Positions 5,827-10,081 of a stretch of DNA of 10,081 nucleotides are shown piece by piece. The stretch's first letter is position 1; each line of letters begins with the position of its first letter. The notes beneath the pieces were generated by a model. That model was not told the origin of the DNA. It saw nothing but the letters and a program-made list of their open reading frames with translations, and did not search any database. Where the stretch lies: positions 1 through 10,081 of the forward strand of contig JAITBC010000320.1 of NCBI GenBank assembly GCA_031283785.1. Reading direction: 5' to 3'. Source of the stretch: Tannerella sp. Lineage in GTDB: Bacteria > Bacteroidota > Bacteroidia > Bacteroidales > Tannerellaceae. Both the position numbers and the translations under genes were made by a program.

Positions 5827-7290
5827 ATGGCAATAGAAATTAAGACACTTAATCCTCAACCGGTATGGGGACACTTTTATGAGCTTACGCAAATACCGAG
5901 GCCGACAGGCCAAATGGACGCGGTCGTACGGCATGTGGTTGATTTTGGGAGAGGCCTCGGCCTTGAAACCGTGAAAGATGCGGTCGGTAATGTTATTATA
6001 CGCAAGCCGTCTACTCCGGGTTTTGAAAACCGGAAAACCGTAACATTACAGTCGCATATGGATATGGTGCCTCAGAAAAACAGCGATGTTATGCATGATT
6101 TCATGACTGACCCGATTGACACTTATATCGACGGCGACTGGGTCAGAGCTCGAGGCACGACGCTGGGTGCGGATAACGGCATTGGCGTGGCGATGGCGAT
6201 GGCGGCACTGGCCGACAAGTCGCTGCAGCATGGGCCGTTAGAGGCGCTCTTCACGGTCGACGAGGAAGTCGGTATGGATGGCGCCAATGGATTGAAGCCG
6301 GGCTTTGTCCGTGGCGAGATTTTGCTGAATTGCGATTCGGAAGAAGAAGGAAAACTGTTTGTCGGCTGCGCCGGCGGTGCGGACCTTAATATTTCATTCC
6401 AGTACAGGGAAGGGCAGCCTTTGATTGAAGGTGATGTGCCCGTACGCCTGTTCCTGTCGGGTCTTAAGGGCGGTCATTCGGGTATTGACATTCATTTGGG
6501 CAGGGCGAATGCCAATAAACTGATGTTTCGTTTTCTGAAGGAAGCGGTACGCGATTATGGCGCCCGTCTTGCGTGCGTGAGCGGCGGATCGCTAAGGAAT
6601 GCCATACCGCGTGAAGCGGAGGCCGTCATAATGCTTCAGAAAGATAATATGGAAATATTATGGGAGCTTGTATCCGATTATCAGGATCTTTATCGGACGG
6701 AGTATGCCGGCGTTGAGGACGGTATAAATTTCACGGCCGAGATAGCGGAAGCCCCGCGTTCGCTTATCCCCGAAGAGATTCAGGATGATTTGATAAATTC
6801 CGTAGAAGCGTGCCTGAACGGGGTTGTGACGATGTTGCATGATTTTCCGGGGATCGTCGAATCATCATCCAATCTTGCCGTCGTTAACTCATCCGAGGGA
6901 TTGATAGAAATAAAAATATTGGTGCGCAGTTCGTCGGAAAGCCGTAAAGCAGCGCTCCTTTCTTCGCTGGAGAGCGTATTTTCTCTTGCCGGAGCAAGGG
7001 TCGAATATGGCGGCGCATATAATGGCTGGCAGCCCGATGCCGGTTCTCCGGTTCTTAAAACGATGGCAAAGGTATATGAGCAAATGTACGGTCAAAAGCC
7101 GGAAGTGACGGTTATGCACGCCGGCCTTGAGTGCGGAATTATCCAGGGCGTTTATCCGGAGATGGATATGATTTCGTTCGGTCCAAACCTGAAGCATCCT
7201 CATTCGCCGGATGAAGCGGTAAGCATTTCGTCGGCAGGCCGGGTATGGGAATATCTGAAATCGATTTTGGCAAATATTCCCGTTAAGTAA
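5827..7290 (+). CDS. pepD: Cytosolic aminoacyl-histidine / non-specific dipeptidase (M20 family)
   Basis: A di-zinc peptidase that hydrolyses dipeptides, including Xaa-His, in the cytoplasm and supplies free amino acids. At 487 aa it matches PepD length. Metal and catalytic residues are all in place: HMD (H77, D79), LGADNG (D116, bridging ligand), DEEVG (E146 catalytic base, E147 ligand), NCDSEEEG (D170) and the final zinc histidine in HPHSPDE (H459). The lid/dimerisation domain carries GLKGGHSGIDIH (212-223), and HAGLECG (431-437) precedes the C-terminal metal site. The start follows an A-rich leader and a strong promoter match. The symporter gene begins 12 bases after its stop, so they are probably co-transcribed. 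This fits a peptide-fermenting gut or oral Bacteroidales lifestyle, which is inference. Confidence 0.96.
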   Translation: MAIEIKTLNPQPVWGHFYELTQIPRPTGQMDAVVRHVVDFGRGLGLETVKDAVGNVIIRKPSTPGFENRKTVTLQSHMDMVPQKNSDVMHDFMTDPIDTYIDGDWVRARGTTLGADNGIGVAMAMAALADKSLQHGPLEALFTVDEEVGMDGANGLKPGFVRGEILLNCDSEEEGKLFVGCAGGADLNISFQYREGQPLIEGDVPVRLFLSGLKGGHSGIDIHLGRANANKLMFRFLKEAVRDYGARLACVSGGSLRNAIPREAEAVIMLQKDNMEILWELVSDYQDLYRTEYAGVEDGINFTAEIAEAPRSLIPEEIQDDLINSVEACLNGVVTMLHDFPGIVESSSNLAVVNSSEGLIEIKILVRSSSESRKAALLSSLESVFSLAGARVEYGGAYNGWQPDAGSPVLKTMAKVYEQMYGQKPEVTVMHAGLECGIIQGVYPEMDMISFGPNLKHPHSPDEAVSISSAGRVWEYLKSILANIPVK

Positions 7291-7302
7291 AAAGAAACGC
7301 AA

Positions 7303-8577
7303 ATGTCAAGCAGCAAAAAACAAAAAAAATCATTGCCGCTCTATCTGCAGATACTCACAGGGATGATTCTTGGGATTGTAATCGGATTGGCGGCTTTACA
7401 GGCGGCTGGAGGGACGCGTTTTGTCGAACACTGGATTGCCCCCTGGGGGCAGATTTTTATCCATTTATTACAACTGATTGCAATGCCTCTGATTTTTGTG
7501 TCGCTGATAAAAGGGATAATGGGAATAGAGAGTATTAAGTCGTTTTCCCGTATGGGTGTGAAGACGATTTTCCTGTATTTGTCGACAACGGTTTTTGCCG
7601 TGATATTGGGATTGTCGATCGGACTGGCGGTTGAACCCGGTGAAATTGTTGACAAATCGCGGATTGAGTTTCTGCAGGACGATTATAATGTATTTGTTGC
7701 AGAGAAGAAACTCGTTGCCGAGCAAACGCGTGAACAGGGGCCGCTGGGTTTTTTAAACGAGATCGTACCGAATAATATAGTAGATGCGGCATCGAAAAAT
7801 TCAGCAATGTTGCAGATTATTTTCTTTGCAATATTTTTTGCAATTGCAGCGCTGTCCGTACCAAAAGAAAAAACAGTGACGGTGATGAGTTTTTTCGACG
7901 GCCTGAATGAAATTATTTTCCGCATGGTTAATTATATTATCGCCTTTGCCCCGGTTGGCGTGGCGGCGTTGATGGCCGGGTTAGTCGTCTCGTATGGCGG
8001 CGAGATGAGTATCTTTGTCGCACTTGGGGCCTATGCGCTGTGTGTTGCAGGCGCTGTGGCGGTAATGGCCGTGCTGTTTTATCCGTTGTTGATATGTATG
8101 TTTTCAAAATTATCGGCACGAAAATTTTTACGTGCTCTTTATCCGGTTCAGTTGTTTGCATTTACGACAAGCAGCAGCGCTGCTACGCTGCCATTCACAA
8201 TGGAAACGGTAGAAAAAGAATTGGGTGTGTCGAAAGAGACTGCCTCGTTCGTGTTGCCGGTAGGCGCTACTATTAACATGGACGGTACGAGCTGTTATCA
8301 GGCAATTGCTATTTTGTTTATCGCTCAGGTGCTGGGCGTTGATTTAAGCCTGTCGCAACTGTTCGTTATTGTAGGGATGACGATCCTTTCGTCGATCGGT
8401 ACGCCGGCTATTCCGGGAGGCAGTTTTGTGATATTGACGATGGTACTGACATCCGTAGGAATACCGCCCGAAGGACTGGCGCTGATTATCGGGATCGACC
8501 GTCCGCTCGATATGCTTCGTACGGCCATTAACGTCACAGGCGACGCCTGCGTTTCCGTCATTGTCGACAGGAAATAG
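7303..8577 (+). CDS. Dicarboxylate/amino acid:cation symporter (DAACS/SDF family)
   Basis: An inner-membrane secondary transporter of the glutamate/aspartate/C4-dicarboxylate family that uses Na+ or H+ gradients. The 424-aa protein has the GltPh-like fold signatures: the TM2-3 region IAMPLIFVSLIKGI (59-72), HP1 TSSSAATLP (289-297), TM7 NMDGT (325-329), HP2 SIGTPAIPGGS (364-374) and TM8 DRPLDMLRTAINVTGD (399-414). In TM8 the residues equivalent to GltPh D394, R397, T398, N401 and D405 are D403, R406, T407, N410 and D414. The retained Arg favours an acidic substrate (glutamate, aspartate or dicarboxylate) over neutral amino acids. A charged loop at about 112-150 is longer than in GltPh. It lies 12 bases after pepD with no promoter of its own, so it probably works with the dipeptidase in amino-acid acquisition. 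Exact substrate and coupling ion cannot be read here. Confidence 0.93.
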   Translation: MSSSKKQKKSLPLYLQILTGMILGIVIGLAALQAAGGTRFVEHWIAPWGQIFIHLLQLIAMPLIFVSLIKGIMGIESIKSFSRMGVKTIFLYLSTTVFAVILGLSIGLAVEPGEIVDKSRIEFLQDDYNVFVAEKKLVAEQTREQGPLGFLNEIVPNNIVDAASKNSAMLQIIFFAIFFAIAALSVPKEKTVTVMSFFDGLNEIIFRMVNYIIAFAPVGVAALMAGLVVSYGGEMSIFVALGAYALCVAGAVAVMAVLFYPLLICMFSKLSARKFLRALYPVQLFAFTTSSSAATLPFTMETVEKELGVSKETASFVLPVGATINMDGTSCYQAIAILFIAQVLGVDLSLSQLFVIVGMTILSSIGTPAIPGGSFVILTMVLTSVGIPPEGLALIIGIDRPLDMLRTAINVTGDACVSVIVDRK

Positions 8578-8644
8578 GATTTTTTTGAGATGCGGCTATG
8601 TTATATGCGTACAGCAGCCGGGAGAAAAAAGTAAATTGTTGAAA

Positions 8645-10081
8645 ATGCATGAGATGAGTAAAAATTCTCCAAAAACGGATATTGACGAAAATGACAGCGG
8701 GTATATTTTTGTGAAAGGAGTCCGTGTCAATAACCTGAAAAATATTGACGTTAAAATTCCGCGTAATAAATTTGTTGTTATAACCGGTTTGTCCGGTAGC
8801 GGCAAGTCATCTCTGGCATTTGACACGTTATATGCCGAAGGGCAGCGCCGTTATGTAGAGAGCCTGTCGTCGTATGCTCGGCAGTTTCTGGGGCGGATGA
8901 GCAAGCCGGAGTGCGACAGTATAAAAGGGATACCGCCGGCTATCGCTATTGAGCAGAAAGTGAGTGTGCGGAATCCGCGTTCGACGGTCGGGACGTCGAC
9001 GGAGATATATGAATACATGCGTTTGCTTTATGCACGTATCGGCAAGACAATATCGCCGGTGTCGGGCAAAGAGGTTGTGAAACATCAGGTCGGCGATGTG
9101 GTCAACAAAGCTCTGTCGTATCCTGAAGGCACACGTTTTACGGTTTATGCGCCGTTAGTAGTTCCCGAAGGGCGAACTTTGACGGAACAGGTTGGGATTC
9201 TTCATAAAGAAGGATATTCGCGGCTGGAAATAAAGGGGAAAGTGTACCGTATACAGGAAACGCTCGAGGAGGAAAAACTTCTTGAGGGCGGGAATGTGGA
9301 AATTTTGATAGACCGCTTAGTCGTATCGGACGACAAACTGCTTAAAAACAGGCTGGCAGATTCGGTAGAGACGGCGTTTTTCGAGGGACATGACGTGTGT
9401 CGCCTGAAAGTATATGTGTCGGAAGAGCCTGAAATTTTTGAATTTTCGAAGAAATTTGAAGCCGATGGCATCACATTTGAAGAGCCGTCGGATATGATGT
9501 TTAACTTCAATAATCCTGCAGGCGCCTGTCCGGTGTGTGAAGGTTTCGGCAAGGTGCTCGGGACGGATGAGAATCTGGTCGTTCCCGATAAAAGCCTGTC
9601 GCTGTACGACGGAGCTGTGGCCTGTTGGAAAGGCGAGGTGATGGGCGAATGGCAGAAGGAGTTTATCAACAGTAGCGCCCGATATAAATTTCCGGTTCAC
9701 CGTCCTTATTGTGACCTTACGGAAGAACAGAAGAATCTGTTGTGGCACGGCGCACGGGGCGTGCATGGTATTGAAGATTTTTTCAGGCATCTGGAAAGTA
9801 ATCTGTATAAGATACAATATCGCGTTATGTTAGCACGCTATCGCGGGAAGACGGTTTGCCCTTCGTGTAAAGGCTCTCGTCTGAAGCCGGCAGCCATGTA
9901 TGTAAAGACAGGAGGGAAGGATATTTCCGAATTGGTCGGTATGCCGGTCAATGAACTTAAACAGTTTTTTGATAATATAGAGTTGGACGCAACGGATGCG
10001 TTAATCGCCAAACGCCTGCTTGCCGAAATAAAAAACCGCTTGCATTTTCTGCTTGCCTCAGGGCTGGGCTACCTGACGTTA
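8645..10081 (+). CDS. uvrA: Excinuclease ABC subunit A (N-terminal part, cut by window end)
   Basis: UvrA is the damage-sensing ATPase of nucleotide excision repair; it dimerises, binds distorted DNA and loads UvrB. The first 479 codons are present, with the frame open to the last base; complete homologues are about 930-950 aa. Visible features are Walker A GLSGSGKSS (48-56), the following FDTLYAEGQRRYVESLSSYA, the IEQKVSVRNPRSTVGT segment that starts the signature/UvrB-binding region, and CxxC pairs at CPVC (C295, C298) and CPSC (C405, C408). The visible part ends at GLGYLTL, just before the first ABC signature (LSGGE). The ATG at 8645 is chosen; ATG at 8654 is three codons downstream. A GGGAG lies at 8620-8624, about 20 bases upstream. 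No consensus promoter is visible in the 67-base gap after the symporter gene, so it may be transcribed partly by read-through. Confidence 0.96.
   Translation, partial: MHEMSKNSPKTDIDENDSGYIFVKGVRVNNLKNIDVKIPRNKFVVITGLSGSGKSSLAFDTLYAEGQRRYVESLSSYARQFLGRMSKPECDSIKGIPPAIAIEQKVSVRNPRSTVGTSTEIYEYMRLLYARIGKTISPVSGKEVVKHQVGDVVNKALSYPEGTRFTVYAPLVVPEGRTLTEQVGILHKEGYSRLEIKGKVYRIQETLEEEKLLEGGNVEILIDRLVVSDDKLLKNRLADSVETAFFEGHDVCRLKVYVSEEPEIFEFSKKFEADGITFEEPSDMMFNFNNPAGACPVCEGFGKVLGTDENLVVPDKSLSLYDGAVACWKGEVMGEWQKEFINSSARYKFPVHRPYCDLTEEQKNLLWHGARGVHGIEDFFRHLESNLYKIQYRVMLARYRGKTVCPSCKGSRLKPAAMYVKTGGKDISELVGMPVNELKQFFDNIELDATDALIAKRLLAEIKNRLHFLLASGLGYLTL

Noticed and set aside
6889..7302. Minus-strand 137-aa frame opposite the pepD 3' end
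   Set aside because: It is a shadow of pepD, which contains the essential zinc-site motifs in this stretch. There is no recognisable protein family in the antisense reading.
8593..8620. CGGCT/AGCCG inverted repeat after the symporter gene
   Set aside because: It has a 5-bp stem with an 18-base loop and no T-run, too weak to call a terminator between the symporter and uvrA.
9202..9817. Two minus-strand frames of 155 and 166 aa opposite uvrA
   Set aside because: They lie wholly within the uvrA coding sequence and are Ser- or His-rich shadows without family resemblance.

Overview
The window looks like part of a Bacteroidales chromosome (Bacteroides/Parabacteroides/Tannerella-like; the genus cannot be fixed from this alone). 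The evidence is the set of protein families, the weak A-rich ribosome-binding regions, and several promoters with the Bacteroidetes signature TTTG-N19-TAnnTTTG. It splits into an AT-rich, decayed accessory segment (about 1-2400) and an ordinary housekeeping segment (about 2470-10081).

Accessory segment. Positions 44-105 are an uninterrupted (TC)31 dinucleotide tract, followed by a small perfect hairpin. A textbook promoter (364-394) and a structured leader precede one intact-looking orphan gene (498-1058, 186 aa, not recognised). Three pieces of unrelated genes then lie almost end to end: the C-terminus of a PD-(D/E)XK nuclease/AAA-ATPase-like protein (minus strand, in-frame stops), the C-terminus of a GH78 alpha-L-rhamnosidase (minus strand, frameshifted), and the C-terminal half of a 6-bladed beta-propeller protein (plus strand, frameshifted). 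None has its N-terminus here. This is a graveyard of rearranged, non-functional genes.

Housekeeping segment. On the minus strand, ksgA/rsmA (16S rRNA dimethyltransferase) overlaps mgtE (Mg2+ transporter) by 8 bases, so the two form an operon. Divergent from it on the plus strand is a flippase-like membrane protein of the lysylphosphatidylglycerol-synthase TM family. The shared 86-bp intergenic region carries two face-to-face -7 boxes. Next comes pepD (M20 cytosolic dipeptidase) with its own good promoter. A DAACS-family glutamate/aspartate or dicarboxylate symporter follows 12 bases after it, which suggests a peptide/amino-acid utilisation operon. The last gene is uvrA, which runs off the right edge after 479 codons.

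I found no clear new defence or mobile system. The most worthwhile points are the dinucleotide tract, the promoter-driven orphan gene with its folded leader, the cluster of abutting gene relics, and the overlapping convergent promoter pair between ksgA and the flippase-like gene.
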